Shown: in pieces, positions 25,216 through 34,872 of the stretch
Layout: the number at the start of each line of letters is the position of its first letter
Numbering within the stretch: the first letter of the stretch is position 1
Source: Ignavibacterium sp037440165
Lineage (GTDB): Bacteria > Bacteroidota > Ignavibacteria > Ignavibacteriales > Ignavibacteriaceae
Assembly (NCBI RefSeq): GCF_037440165.1
Contig: NZ_JBBIUQ010000003.1
Location: forward strand, 123,712-187,711
Length of the DNA: 64,000 bases
Reading direction: 5' to 3'
Notes under the pieces: generated by a model
Told to the model about the DNA's origin: nothing
The model's input: only the letters and a program-made list of their open reading frames with translations
Databases searched by the model: none
Made by a program: the position numbers and the translations under genes

Positions 25216-26106
25216 ATGCTGGATAAATTTGCTGAAGAACTAAGAGAACAAAGAGAAAAATCCGGAATAACAATTCAACAGATTGCAGCCAAAACAAGAA
25301 TTGACAAAAAATTTCTTGAAGCAATTGATCAGGGAAATTTTAGTTTCCTGCCTGAACTTTATGTAAAAGCGTTCATTAAAGAATATGCAAAAGTTATAGG
25401 ACTTGATGAAGAAGAGACCATTAAAAAGTTCTTAATTGCCCGCGAGGGAAAAGATTATAATGAAGTACTTGAACAGGAAAAACTCGAGAAGGAAAAGCTA
25501 AAAGAAATTAAAAAACAGGAAACAATTCAGCCAAGGCAAACCGTTAAACCATCGCCTGTGAAATCTTATTATGATGATTCACTGAACAAAAATGAACAAT
25601 CTGACTCAGACAGGGATAAAATGAAATTACTTTATGCTGCAATTGCCGGCTCTGCAATTTTTATAATTGTTCTTCTTTACATTTTCGTTTTCAACAAGAC
25701 AGATGAAATAATTGTTGAAGAAACTCCGATTGAAGAAATTGTCTCCAACAATTCACAAAGGTTTGAAGAAGAAACAACAAATGAATTGACAACGCCTGTT
25801 TGGACTGATAGTTTGGTTCTCGAAATTTTCTCCAGCGAAACTACCTGGGTTAATATTTTTCCTGATAACGCGCAGCCAGTTGAATTTATTCTGTATCCTA
25901 ATTCGGCAAGAAAATTATCAGCGCAAAATTCGATTGCTGCAACAATCGGAAATTCAGGCGGAGTTTCATTAAAGCTCAACAATAATCCAATTGAATTTTC
26001 TGGAAGAAGTAAAACGGTTCGACATTTCAGAATTGATAAATCTGGTAAACTCGAATATCTGAACACTCCACCAAAATCCGGACAAAAAAATGACCGAGAG
26101 CATTGA
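25216..26106 (+). CDS. RodZ-like protein (HTH, membrane helix, DUF4115)
   Basis: The 296-residue protein has an N-terminal HTH_25 domain (about 5-75, GITIQQIAAKTRIDKKFLEAI), a charged linker, one membrane helix (about 137-157, LYAAIAGSAIFIIVLLYIFVF) and a C-terminal DUF4115 beta domain (about 195-285). This is the RodZ layout, which links MreB to the elongation machinery in rod-shaped cells. mreB is not in view. It overlaps ligA by 17 bp. Confidence 0.85.
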   Translation: MLDKFAEELREQREKSGITIQQIAAKTRIDKKFLEAIDQGNFSFLPELYVKAFIKEYAKVIGLDEEETIKKFLIAREGKDYNEVLEQEKLEKEKLKEIKKQETIQPRQTVKPSPVKSYYDDSLNKNEQSDSDRDKMKLLYAAIAGSAIFIIVLLYIFVFNKTDEIIVEETPIEEIVSNNSQRFEEETTNELTTPVWTDSLVLEIFSSETTWVNIFPDNAQPVEFILYPNSARKLSAQNSIAATIGNSGGVSLKLNNNPIEFSGRSKTVRHFRIDKSGKLEYLNTPPKSGQKNDREH

Positions 26107-28120
26107 AAAGAAAATTCAAAAACTTCGCGAAGAAATTGAAAAATATGACTATCATTATTATGTGTTAGCTCAACCGCTGATAAGTGATGAAGAATATGAT
26201 AAACTTTATAAAGAACTTGAAAAACTTGAAGCAGAAAATCCGCATTTAATCACACCTGATTCTCCTACTCAAAGAGTTGGTAAAGATTTAACAAAAGAAT
26301 TTAAACCTGTAAATCATCTTGTTCCAATGCTCAGTCTTTCAAACACTTACGATGAACAGGATGTTTATGATTTTGACAGACGAGTTCGCGAAGGTCTGCC
26401 GGCAAATGGAAAAGTTGAGTATGTTGTCGAATATAAAATTGATGGTGCTTCTGTTAGCTTAAGATATATTAATGGAAAACTTTTTACCGCTGCTACACGA
26501 GGTGATGGAATTGTTGGAGAAGAAATCACAAACAATGTTAAAACTATCAAAGCGGTTCCGCTCAAAATAAAAAAGCCGGCAGGAACCAAATATAAACTTA
26601 ATAACTTCGAAGCTCGTGGTGAAATTTATATGAACATCTCTGACTTTGAAGCTCTGAATAAAGAACGAGAGAAAAACGGAGAAAAACTTTTTGCCAATCC
26701 GAGAAACTCCGCAGCAGGAACATTAAAACTTCAGAATCCTCAGATTGTTGCAAGCCGAAAGTTGAATATTTTCGGTTACTCTTTAATCAGTCTTGAAGAT
26801 GAATTTAATTCTCAATCAGAAAATCTCGAGCTTTTGAAGCAAATGGGATTCAGAGTAAATCCAGATTACAGAGTTTGTAAAAACATCGATGAGGTTTTAG
26901 AAGTTTGTAAAGAATTTGAAGAAAAGCGCGATTCTCTTGATTATGAAATTGATGGTGCTGTAATTAAGGTTAACTCATTTCATCAGCAGAATATTTTAGG
27001 AAGTATTGCTAAATCTCCGCGATGGGCAGTTGCATATAAATTCAAAGCGAAACAGGCATTTACTTTTGTTCGGGATATTGTGTGGCAGGTTGGAAGAACC
27101 GGCGCAGTAACTCCCGTTGCAGAACTTGAACCTGTTCGACTTGCTGGCTCAACAATTAGTCGTGCAACTTTACACAATTATGATGAGATAAAAAGAAAAG
27201 ACATTCGTGTTGGTGATAAAGTTGTGATTGAAAAAGGCGGTGATGTAATCCCAAAAGTAGTTGCAGTTATAACTGAGGAAAGAAAAAAAGACAGCAACCC
27301 AACAAAACCTCCTGAAAAATGTCCGGTTTGCAAATCAAAACTCTACAAACCTGAAGATGAAGTAGCATTTTATTGTGAAAATCCGGAATGTCCTGCACAA
27401 ATTAAAGGAAGGTTAATTCACTTTGCTTCCCGTGGTGCAATGGATATTGAAGGATTGGGTGAAGCTTTAGTTGACTTGTTTGTTGAGAAAGGATTTCTGA
27501 AAAAATTTTCTGATATTTATGAATTAAAAAATCATCGCAATGAACTCATTCAGATTGAAAGACTTGGTGAGAAGAGTGTTGATAATCTTTTAAGCGCAAT
27601 TGAAAAAAGTAAATCACAGCCATTTGAAAAAGTTTTATTCGCACTTGGAATAAGATATGTCGGTGCTGGAGTTGCACAGAAACTTGCTGAACATTTTGGC
27701 AGCATCGATGCACTTATCAATGCAAGCGAAGAAGAAATATTATCTGTATATGAGATTGGTCCGAGTATCAGCAAAAGTGTTAGACAATTCTTTTCCGATA
27801 AGCATAATCTTGCATTGATTGAGAAATTAAAAAAAGCCGGATTAAACTTTTCATCTGAACAAAAGAAACCGGTAAAAGATAATTTTTTCAAAGAGAAGAC
27901 TTTTGTTTTGACAGGAACACTTTCATCATTTTCAAGAGATGAAGCTTCAACAAGAATTAAAAAGCTTGGCGGAAAGATTGCTTCATCAGTAAGTAAGAAT
28001 ACTGATTATGTGGTTGCAGGTGAGAAAGCCGGCTCAAAACTCAATAAGGCAAAATCACTTGGTGTAAAAATCTTAAACGAAGAAGAATTCTTAAAACTGC
28101 TTGAAGAAAATAAAGTTTAA
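26090..28120 (+). CDS. ligA: NAD-dependent DNA ligase LigA
   Basis: This is a full-length LigA of 676 residues. The adenylated lysine is Lys116 in EYKIDGA. The N-terminal Ia domain (YDYHYYVLAQPLISDEEYD), OB fold, four-cysteine zinc finger (CPVC-CENPECP), helix-hairpin-helix region and C-terminal BRCT domain (about 600-676) are all present. It seals nicks in replication and repair. Confidence 0.97.
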   Translation: MTESIEKKIQKLREEIEKYDYHYYVLAQPLISDEEYDKLYKELEKLEAENPHLITPDSPTQRVGKDLTKEFKPVNHLVPMLSLSNTYDEQDVYDFDRRVREGLPANGKVEYVVEYKIDGASVSLRYINGKLFTAATRGDGIVGEEITNNVKTIKAVPLKIKKPAGTKYKLNNFEARGEIYMNISDFEALNKEREKNGEKLFANPRNSAAGTLKLQNPQIVASRKLNIFGYSLISLEDEFNSQSENLELLKQMGFRVNPDYRVCKNIDEVLEVCKEFEEKRDSLDYEIDGAVIKVNSFHQQNILGSIAKSPRWAVAYKFKAKQAFTFVRDIVWQVGRTGAVTPVAELEPVRLAGSTISRATLHNYDEIKRKDIRVGDKVVIEKGGDVIPKVVAVITEERKKDSNPTKPPEKCPVCKSKLYKPEDEVAFYCENPECPAQIKGRLIHFASRGAMDIEGLGEALVDLFVEKGFLKKFSDIYELKNHRNELIQIERLGEKSVDNLLSAIEKSKSQPFEKVLFALGIRYVGAGVAQKLAEHFGSIDALINASEEEILSVYEIGPSISKSVRQFFSDKHNLALIEKLKKAGLNFSSEQKKPVKDNFFKEKTFVLTGTLSSFSRDEASTRIKKLGGKIASSVSKNTDYVVAGEKAGSKLNKAKSLGVKILNEEEFLKLLEENKV

Positions 28121-28651
28121 ATGATAGAACTAATAAAGAAAAAAACTGCCGAACTGATTGTTGCAGTCAAACTCAAACACAAAACTCAGTCTGAAATGAC
28201 TTTCTCTTCAGCGTTAAAGAAATCATTTTCATTTCTTATTCTTTTGCCTCAGAACGACAAAGATTACAGAGAATCATTTCAGATACTTAATTATCTGGAA
28301 TCTCAGGGAAAGACACTAACAATTCTTACAAATGATTTTCGCGTTAGTTTGCTTCCTGAAAAATATAGAAACAAAGCAATAGGATTTGCAGTTTCTGAAG
28401 TCAGCAAATTAAATCTGCCTTCACATAAACTTATTGAGAGAATCCGCAATAAGAATTTTGATGTTGTAATTGATCTGAACAAAGAAGAAAATTTGTTTTA
28501 CAGCTATATCGCTAACATTGTCAAATCAAGGATACGAATCGGATTCAAAAAAAGAAAAGCTGAGAGTTTTTACAACTTTCTTGTTGATGGAAGTGATAAC
28601 GATTCAGCAAAATCTTACATTAATTTCTTAAATTGTATTAAAATGTTTTAG
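28121..28651 (+). CDS. Hypothetical protein with Rossmann-like/GT9-like fold
   Basis: The 176-residue protein starts directly after the ligA stop. It contains alternating strands and helices (SFLILLPQND, LTILTNDF, FDVVIDLNKEENLF, IRIGFKK) reminiscent of the N-terminal half of heptosyltransferase (GT9) proteins or of the Bacteroidota family DUF6913. No catalytic residues can be assigned. The segment VVIDLN followed by SRIRIGF is the part most like GT9. Its position between ligA and a STAS gene gives no clear job. Confidence 0.7.
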   Translation: MIELIKKKTAELIVAVKLKHKTQSEMTFSSALKKSFSFLILLPQNDKDYRESFQILNYLESQGKTLTILTNDFRVSLLPEKYRNKAIGFAVSEVSKLNLPSHKLIERIRNKNFDVVIDLNKEENLFYSYIANIVKSRIRIGFKKRKAESFYNFLVDGSDNDSAKSYINFLNCIKMF

Positions 28652-28662
28652 GAATTTTGAAA

Positions 28663-29004
28663 ATGAATTACGAGACAAAAAAAATCGGAGATATAACAGT
28701 ATTCAGATTGAATGAAAACCGCTTGGATACAACCATTTCCGGATTACTCAAAGGCGAGTTCACTAAGGTTCTTAAAGTTAATGAAGTTAAAAAATTTGTT
28801 ATAGATTTAAGTCAGGTTGAAAGCTGTGACAGCTCAGGTTTAAGTGCAATTCTTATAGCCAACAGAATTATCTCATCACACGACGGCGAAATAAGATTAG
28901 CTTCTCCAAGCGAAAAAGTTCTTTCTCTAATTAAAGTCACACAACTTGACAGAGTATTGTCTGTGACTCAGACTGTTGATGAAGCAATTGAACAACTGAA
29001 GTAA
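28663..29004 (+). CDS. STAS-domain anti-sigma factor antagonist (SpoIIAA-like)
   Basis: This 113-residue single-domain STAS protein has the conserved DLSQVESCDSSGLSAIL segment. The serine after the aspartate is the usual phosphorylation site for an RsbW/SpoIIAB-type kinase. It would act in a partner-switching module with a kinase not seen here. I chose the ATG at 28663 because AGGA lies 9 bp upstream; a TTG two codons earlier would be only 3 bp from it. Confidence 0.9.
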   Translation: MNYETKKIGDITVFRLNENRLDTTISGLLKGEFTKVLKVNEVKKFVIDLSQVESCDSSGLSAILIANRIISSHDGEIRLASPSEKVLSLIKVTQLDRVLSVTQTVDEAIEQLK

Positions 29005-29090
29005 ATAATCACATCATTTTTACATTTCAAATATTAAAAGAAGAATTTTTGCTCTTTTACTACAAGCATTCTGGAATAAGAATCAATATG

Positions 29091-29178
29091 TCATTCCGAG
29101 CGAAGCAAGGAATCTTTAGCTTACGAAAAAATCTTATTAACTTATTCAGCACTACAAACACAGACTGAAGTCTGTTTT
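29091..29178. repeat. Two hairpin-forming dispersed-repeat-like sequences
   Basis: In the 276-bp gap between the STAS and HAD genes, 29095-29115 reads ATTCC-gagcgaagcaa-GGAAT. Bases 29160-29175 read ACAGACT-ga-AGTCTGT, followed by four T residues. Both resemble short repeats often seen in intergenic DNA of this group (from memory; only single copies are visible here). The second could also terminate transcription of the STAS gene. Confidence 0.45.
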
Positions 29179-29280
29179 ACGCAAAATGATTAAATCACAA
29201 ACTTTTCATTGCTTTTCATCTGTTAATTGAACTAAGAATTACCGATTTTTGCAGTGAATTATCAATTACTTTAATTACTT

Positions 29281-30147
29281 ATGAATGGTATTAAAAGAAT
29301 AAATCCTGAAAAGTTAAATCAGATTAAACTTGTAGTGTTCGATGTTGATGGAACATTAGTTAGTGATGATGGTGTTATTGGTGATAAATCTTTAAGTCTG
29401 ATTAAAGAATTAATGAATTATGATGTTAAAATATCTCTTGCATCCGGCAGATTACATTCCGCACTGGTTGAAATAGCTGAAATAATCGGTACATCTATGC
29501 CATTGATTTCGCTTGATGGCGCATTGATAAAAGATAAACAAGGCAATCAGATTGTACATCAGTCGAGTTTAAGAAAGAAAATCGTAAACCTTTCTGTTGA
29601 ATTGGCAGAAAAATATTTTGTAAATGTTGCACTGTGTCATTCGGAAGCGATTTATTACACAGAAAATCATTCCCTCATTCCGATGCTGCTTGATAAATTC
29701 GGAGCGCTTTACAAAGAAGTTGATTCATATAGAAATTACATCAACAATACACTGGAAATTGTATTCGCCGGGGACAACCGAAGAACTATGGAATATCTTC
29801 GTGACAGATTAAGCTTCCCTTTTGCATTCGACACATCGGTTTCATTTTTCAGGTCACATTCTCACGATAATATTTATTATCTTGAAATAAAAAAATCCGG
29901 CTCTACCAAAGCCAAAGGTTTGGAGAGATTGTTAAAACATCTTAAACTTCAGCAGCAAAATGTTATGGTTGTTGGTGATTGGTATAATGATATTCCGATG
30001 TTTGAAACAAAATCTTTCAAAGTTGCTATGGCAAATGCAGTTCCTGAGTTAAAACGTATGGCAGATTTTGTATTATCAAAATCAAATAACGAAGATGGAA
30101 TAAGTGAAATACTCGAGGCATTACTAAAATCAAAAAGAAATAAATAG
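29281..30147 (+). CDS. HAD-superfamily phosphatase (Cof type)
   Basis: The 288-residue protein has HAD motif I (FDVDGTL, residues about 20-26), motif II in the LASGR segment, a C2 cap of the Cof type and motifs III-IV in KAKGLERLL and VGDWYNDIPMF. Cof-type enzymes dephosphorylate small sugars or cofactors; the substrate here cannot be read. It sits 1 bp before the PgpH-like gene, so the two are probably co-transcribed. Confidence 0.9.
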   Translation: MNGIKRINPEKLNQIKLVVFDVDGTLVSDDGVIGDKSLSLIKELMNYDVKISLASGRLHSALVEIAEIIGTSMPLISLDGALIKDKQGNQIVHQSSLRKKIVNLSVELAEKYFVNVALCHSEAIYYTENHSLIPMLLDKFGALYKEVDSYRNYINNTLEIVFAGDNRRTMEYLRDRLSFPFAFDTSVSFFRSHSHDNIYYLEIKKSGSTKAKGLERLLKHLKLQQQNVMVVGDWYNDIPMFETKSFKVAMANAVPELKRMADFVLSKSNNEDGISEILEALLKSKRNK

Positions 30148-30148
30148 T

Positions 30149-32344
30149 ATGAGCGAAAATTCAAATCCTGTTCAATCAAAAGGGATAAAAAGAAAAACTC
30201 TGATCTTGCTGGTTACTACTATAATTATTGTTTTAATGTTTCCAAAAGGTGAATCACTTGATTTTCTGGTTAGCGAAGGAACAATCTGGACAAGTGAGGA
30301 TTTAATTGCACCATTTAGTTTCCCTATTCTTAAAGATCCGTTGATTTATGCAAATGAAGTTAAACAAGCTGATGTATCTGTTTATCCGGTTTTTGTTCGC
30401 CGGGAAATTAAATTGCGGGACTCCTTAAAGTCATTCAACAAATATCTGATTGAAATACTTGATGAAAATCTTAAACAGGAAACTTCAAATGTTCTTAATC
30501 CGACTTTCTTTACTCCGGAAACTTTCTCTTTAATGTTGTCGCTGTATCGTGAAGCAAAATCTTTGAACAGATTGCAAAAACCTTTAACAGAATATTTTGA
30601 GCTTGTTCTGCCTTTAATTGAAAAACATATCAACAAAGGCTTGCTCAACATTACTTCAAAGGAAAAAAGGAACGACAGCATTGCAGTAAGAGTTGGCAAC
30701 ATCGACAAAATTGAACCAATATCAGATTATGAATTTCTTGATGCGGCCAGAGAGAAAATAATAAATGACATTGATAATCTTAATGTAAAAGATGAATTGA
30801 AAAAAATATTATTTGAATATGCTGCTAACTTCACTATTCCAACTTTTATTTATGATCAGCAGGCAACCGAGCTTGAAATTGAACAGGCAAAAAACAGCGT
30901 TCCGCGATATTCCGGAATTGTAAATGAAAATGAAAGAATAGTTGCAAAGCACGATAGAATTACAAAACAGGTAAAGTTAAAAATTGAATCATACAAAGAA
31001 GCAAAAGGTGATGAGGTAAGTCAGCTTGATGCCGCATTACAATTCTTAGGAAAATTTCTGCACATTGGTGCGTTACTCTCGATTTTCGGGATTTATCTTT
31101 ATCTGTTCCGAAAGAAGATATTTTTCGATACAAGAAAAATTCTGCTTATTTCTTTTCTGTTTATTTTTATTTCGTTCATTACATTTCTTGTCAATTCAGT
31201 TTCAATAAAAGCACCTCTTCAGTATCTGATTTTTATTCCCGTTGCATCAATGATACTTACTATTACTTTTGATTCCCGTGTAGGATTTTACTCAACAGTA
31301 GTTATTTCGTTAATTGCCGGAGCACTCAGAGGTAATGACTATACTTTTATGACAACAAATTTTATTGCCGGTGCGTTATCTGTCTATACAGTTCGAGATA
31401 TAAAAAACAGAACTCAGATTTTCAGATCTTTTCTTTTTATTCTGCTTGGATATCTTGCATCAATATTTGCATTTGGCTTAGAGCGATTTGCATCAATTAA
31501 CACGATGCTTTATGAATCTGCATTTGCTGTTTCGAATGCGTTGATAAGTCCTGCACTTACATACGGACTTTTGATTTTCTTTGAGAGAATATTCAGAATT
31601 ACAACAGAATTAACTTTGCTTGAGCTTTCAAACTATGAGAGATCGTTGCTACGTGAACTTGCAACCAAAGCTCCGGGAACTTTTAATCATACTTTGATAA
31701 TGAGTTTAATAGCTGAATCTGCTGCTGAAAAAATTGGTGCACATACTTTACTTGCAAGAGTTGGCGCACTTTATCACGATATTGGCAAAACTATTTCGCC
31801 TCACGCTTTTGTTGAGAATCAGATGAAAGGAGAAAATCTTCACGATAATCTTAAACCGGAAGAAAGTGTACAAATAATTTTAAGACACGTTCAGGAAGGA
31901 ATTGAACTTGCAAGATTAAATAAACTGCCTCAGGAAATAATTGATTTTATTCCAATGCATCACGGCACAACGGTTATGACTTACTTCTACGAAAAAGCAA
32001 AAGAACTTTATGGTGAAGATAATGTTAACATCGAAGATTATAAATACAAAGGTCCTAAACCAAACACAAAAGAAACAGCAATTGTAATGCTTGCAGATGG
32101 CTGTGAATCAGCTGTTCGCTCTATCTCAGAACCTGATGCTGCAAAAATTGAAAATATGGTTAATACGATTATCAACTCCAGACTTCGTGATGGTCAGTTA
32201 GATGATTCGCCAATTACATTTGCAGACATCAAAAAAATAAAAGAAGCTTTTCTGAACATTTTAATTCTTCAAAATCATAAAAGAATAAAATATCCGCGTC
32301 AGCAGGAAGCTGAATCAGGTATCGACACAACAGATGAAAATTGA
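30149..32344 (+). CDS. pgpH: PgpH-like membrane HD phosphodiesterase (probable c-di-AMP hydrolase)
   Basis: The 731-residue protein begins with a membrane helix (about 15-30). An extracytoplasmic 7TMR-HDED domain (about 50-280), a seven-helix membrane region (about 300-485) and a cytosolic HD domain (about 510-690) follow. The HD motif is in LYHDIGKT near residue 541, with an upstream H in GTFNHTL and a downstream HHGT. This is the layout of PgpH, which degrades cyclic di-AMP. The function assignment is by architecture and not by any substrate residue. Confidence 0.9.
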   Translation: MSENSNPVQSKGIKRKTLILLVTTIIIVLMFPKGESLDFLVSEGTIWTSEDLIAPFSFPILKDPLIYANEVKQADVSVYPVFVRREIKLRDSLKSFNKYLIEILDENLKQETSNVLNPTFFTPETFSLMLSLYREAKSLNRLQKPLTEYFELVLPLIEKHINKGLLNITSKEKRNDSIAVRVGNIDKIEPISDYEFLDAAREKIINDIDNLNVKDELKKILFEYAANFTIPTFIYDQQATELEIEQAKNSVPRYSGIVNENERIVAKHDRITKQVKLKIESYKEAKGDEVSQLDAALQFLGKFLHIGALLSIFGIYLYLFRKKIFFDTRKILLISFLFIFISFITFLVNSVSIKAPLQYLIFIPVASMILTITFDSRVGFYSTVVISLIAGALRGNDYTFMTTNFIAGALSVYTVRDIKNRTQIFRSFLFILLGYLASIFAFGLERFASINTMLYESAFAVSNALISPALTYGLLIFFERIFRITTELTLLELSNYERSLLRELATKAPGTFNHTLIMSLIAESAAEKIGAHTLLARVGALYHDIGKTISPHAFVENQMKGENLHDNLKPEESVQIILRHVQEGIELARLNKLPQEIIDFIPMHHGTTVMTYFYEKAKELYGEDNVNIEDYKYKGPKPNTKETAIVMLADGCESAVRSISEPDAAKIENMVNTIINSRLRDGQLDDSPITFADIKKIKEAFLNILILQNHKRIKYPRQQEAESGIDTTDEN

Positions 32345-33234
32345 TGGAAAGTTTTCTTAAAGAATATCTTGCTTCTCTTCAAATTGAAAAAAATCTTTCC
32401 GAGAACACTATCAGTTCTTATCGGGGTGATTTGATTTCTTTTTTGAATTTTATAAGCCACTCCGGAATTGATGATTTGTCTTTAATTAAAGCCACTCACA
32501 TCGCATCATTCTTCAAATTACTCAAAGATGCCGGATTGAATGAAACTTCTGCTGCAAGATATTTTTCATCATTGAAAGGATTTTTCAAATATCTTTATAA
32601 GAATGAATACATAAAGTCAAATCCGGTTGAAAGAATTTCTCCGCCTAAAATTTCGAGAAAACTTCCTGAGGTGTTAAATGTTCGTGAGATAAACGCAATA
32701 CTTGAACAACCAGATGTGAAAGTTACTATCGGATTAAGAGACAAAGCTATTCTCGAATTATTTTACGCGTGCGGAACAAGAATATCAGAATTGATTAATA
32801 TCAAAGTGAATGATTTATTTTTATCCGAAGAAGTTATCCGTGTTTTTGGAAAAGGATCAAAAGAGAGATTGATTCCGGTTGGCTCATCAGCAATTAAATG
32901 GACAATAGAATACCTGAAGAAAAGCAGACCATTGCTTGCTAAAAACACTAAGAGTGAAAATTATCTTTTTTTAAATCAACGAGGAACAAAATTTTCCAGA
33001 ATGGGAATTTGGAAAATTGTAAGGCAATATGTGAAACAAGCCGACATTGAAAAAAATGTTCATCCACATACTTTTCGTCATTCATTCGCAACGCATTTGA
33101 TTGAAGGCGGAGCTGATTTAAGAGCAGTTCAGGAAATGCTCGGTCATTCTGATATTTCGACAACTCAGATTTATACTCATATCGACAGAGATTATATTAA
33201 ACTCGTTCATAAAAAATTTCATCCGAGAGGTTAA
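32344..33234 (+). CDS. xerD: Xer-family tyrosine recombinase
   Basis: The 296-residue protein has an N-terminal SAM-like core-binding domain (about 5-90) and a C-terminal catalytic domain. The catalytic residues are visible: Arg in CGTRISELI, the His-x-x-Arg in HTFRHSFATHL, the His in LGHSDISTTQIY and the nucleophile Tyr in QIYTHID. Length and motifs fit XerC/XerD, which resolve chromosome dimers at dif. I call xerD, but xerC is possible. The ATG at 32344 overlaps the previous stop by 1 bp (TGATG). Confidence 0.92.
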   Translation: MESFLKEYLASLQIEKNLSENTISSYRGDLISFLNFISHSGIDDLSLIKATHIASFFKLLKDAGLNETSAARYFSSLKGFFKYLYKNEYIKSNPVERISPPKISRKLPEVLNVREINAILEQPDVKVTIGLRDKAILELFYACGTRISELINIKVNDLFLSEEVIRVFGKGSKERLIPVGSSAIKWTIEYLKKSRPLLAKNTKSENYLFLNQRGTKFSRMGIWKIVRQYVKQADIEKNVHPHTFRHSFATHLIEGGADLRAVQEMLGHSDISTTQIYTHIDRDYIKLVHKKFHPRG

Positions 33235-33876
33235 ATGCCTGAAATTCAGATAAGCGAAAAATTAATTCTGTTCCTAAAATTTATTCCAGTATTTCTTATC
33301 TCAATTACTGTTCACGAGTTTGCTCATGCTTTCTCGGCAAAACAATTTGGTGATTCAACAGCTGTACAGCAAGGAAGATATACACTCAATCCAATTAAAC
33401 ACATTGACCTGATTGGTTCACTTCTGCTTCCGTTTCTTTCATTCTTCAGCGGCTCATTTTTAATTGGCTGGGCTAAACCGGTTCCTGTTAATCCATCTAA
33501 TTTCAGAAATCCGTTAAGAGATAATGCAATTGTTTCATTTGCAGGACCACTTTCAAACTTTTTGCTTGCAATAATTTTCTTTTCTCTTTCAATTATTCTC
33601 ATGGATGGACAACCAAAACTCTCTAATATTTTTTATTACGGAACTGTGTTCAACATTTTTTTATTTTGTTTCAATCTTCTTCCTATTCCTCCTCTTGATG
33701 GCTCACACATTTTATTTTCAGCGTTTCCAAATAGATTCACTGCGCAATGGTTAAATCTTGGATTATATGGTTCTTTAATTCTTCTGTTTTTTATTTTCAG
33801 TCCGTTGTGGAAATATTTTCTTATGATTATAAATTCAATTCTAAGTTTGTTTTTAATAATAGCCGGGATGAAATGA
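33235..33876 (+). CDS. M50-family site-2 protease-like membrane protein
   Basis: The 213-residue polytopic protein carries the zinc-binding HExxH in TVHEFAHAFSA and the third-ligand motif NLLPIPPLDG. It belongs to the small S2P/M50 family, which lacks the PDZ domain of RseP. It would cleave substrates inside the membrane. It directly follows the Xer gene and overlaps the lipoprotein gene by 4 bp (ATGA), so the three are probably one transcript. Confidence 0.9.
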   Translation: MPEIQISEKLILFLKFIPVFLISITVHEFAHAFSAKQFGDSTAVQQGRYTLNPIKHIDLIGSLLLPFLSFFSGSFLIGWAKPVPVNPSNFRNPLRDNAIVSFAGPLSNFLLAIIFFSLSIILMDGQPKLSNIFYYGTVFNIFLFCFNLLPIPPLDGSHILFSAFPNRFTAQWLNLGLYGSLILLFFIFSPLWKYFLMIINSILSLFLIIAGMK

Positions 33877-34871
33877 AATTAGTACTATTAAATATGTTTA
33901 TTCTTATAGTTCTTATTTCATGCAATCAAACCAGTGAAAAAAATCCCGAAGATGATCCTGCCCTTGTTGATATTAAATCAGCTTTAGTCAAAGAAGTAAA
34001 AGGTTTTTATTTCGTTGGAATGAAACAAAAAATCCCTTCGATTTATTATTATGAATTCGAATCTGACGAGGTGAGCATTGTTAAGAGCAATAAAAATGAA
34101 AAAATTTACGAACTTGAATTAGCACCTGATGGAAATACTTTTTTCTATCTCACATATAAAAATTTGAACAAAAAAATTGCAACCCCTGAAATAAAGGGAA
34201 TAAAAATTTTCAGATATGAACCTGCAGTAAATAAGTCTGAAATAACAAACTCATTACAACCTGCAATTCAGCTTTATTCATATTGGATGGATAACGACAG
34301 GTTCAGAGTTGTTGCTGTTTCCTTTGATGAAGTTGTGGCTTCATACATCAATAAAAATACTCTTACATTTAATTACTTTGGCAAACTTCTCTCTGACGAA
34401 AATGAGCTTTTTGATTTAGTGAAAAATGGTTATCCTGTAATTGAAACTCCTGCTCTGTTAACTACATCTCCAATGAAACGATTCGAAGTAATATCAAAAA
34501 ATGATACTCTCTTTATCAGAAATTACTATGATCGTTCAGATAATAATTTAAGACTGCTTAAGAATGATCTTGTTCGCATAAGCTGGGCTGATGATCTTCA
34601 GAATGTTGTGATGATGTTCAAACTGAAATCAGAAGACAAGACTGATGTAAGTCACAAAATTGTAGTTTATAATTTGTTAAAGAAAAAAATTGTTAAGAGT
34701 TTTGAGGCGAAAGGAATAAAAAATTATTTATTGCTTGGTGATTATCTGATATACGATTTAAAACCATCTCAGAATTATGAAATAAATATTTTCAAACTGA
34801 GTTCACTACAAAACATCAAAACAATTTCTCTTAAAGATGGTTGTGCATTAAAGAGTTTACCAATTAGATAA
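33873..34871 (+). CDS. Lipoprotein of unknown function
   Basis: A longer open frame reaches back to 33747, but the ATG at 33873 overlaps the preceding stop (ATGA). It gives a classical lipoprotein signal, MKLVLLNMFILIVLISC, with the lipobox cysteine at residue 17. The mature part (about 315 residues) is beta-rich, with an early segment LAPDGNTFFYLTY that resembles TolB-type propeller blades. I do not recognise a family. It ends 1 bp before the MsbA-like gene. Confidence 0.75.
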   Translation: MKLVLLNMFILIVLISCNQTSEKNPEDDPALVDIKSALVKEVKGFYFVGMKQKIPSIYYYEFESDEVSIVKSNKNEKIYELELAPDGNTFFYLTYKNLNKKIATPEIKGIKIFRYEPAVNKSEITNSLQPAIQLYSYWMDNDRFRVVAVSFDEVVASYINKNTLTFNYFGKLLSDENELFDLVKNGYPVIETPALLTTSPMKRFEVISKNDTLFIRNYYDRSDNNLRLLKNDLVRISWADDLQNVVMMFKLKSEDKTDVSHKIVVYNLLKKKIVKSFEAKGIKNYLLLGDYLIYDLKPSQNYEINIFKLSSLQNIKTISLKDGCALKSLPIR

Positions 34872-34872
34872 G

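Noticed and set aside
33747..33872. Upstream extension of the lipoprotein frame
   Set aside because: It overlaps the M50 protease gene by 130 bp; the ATG at 33873 gives a proper lipoprotein signal and an ATGA overlap.
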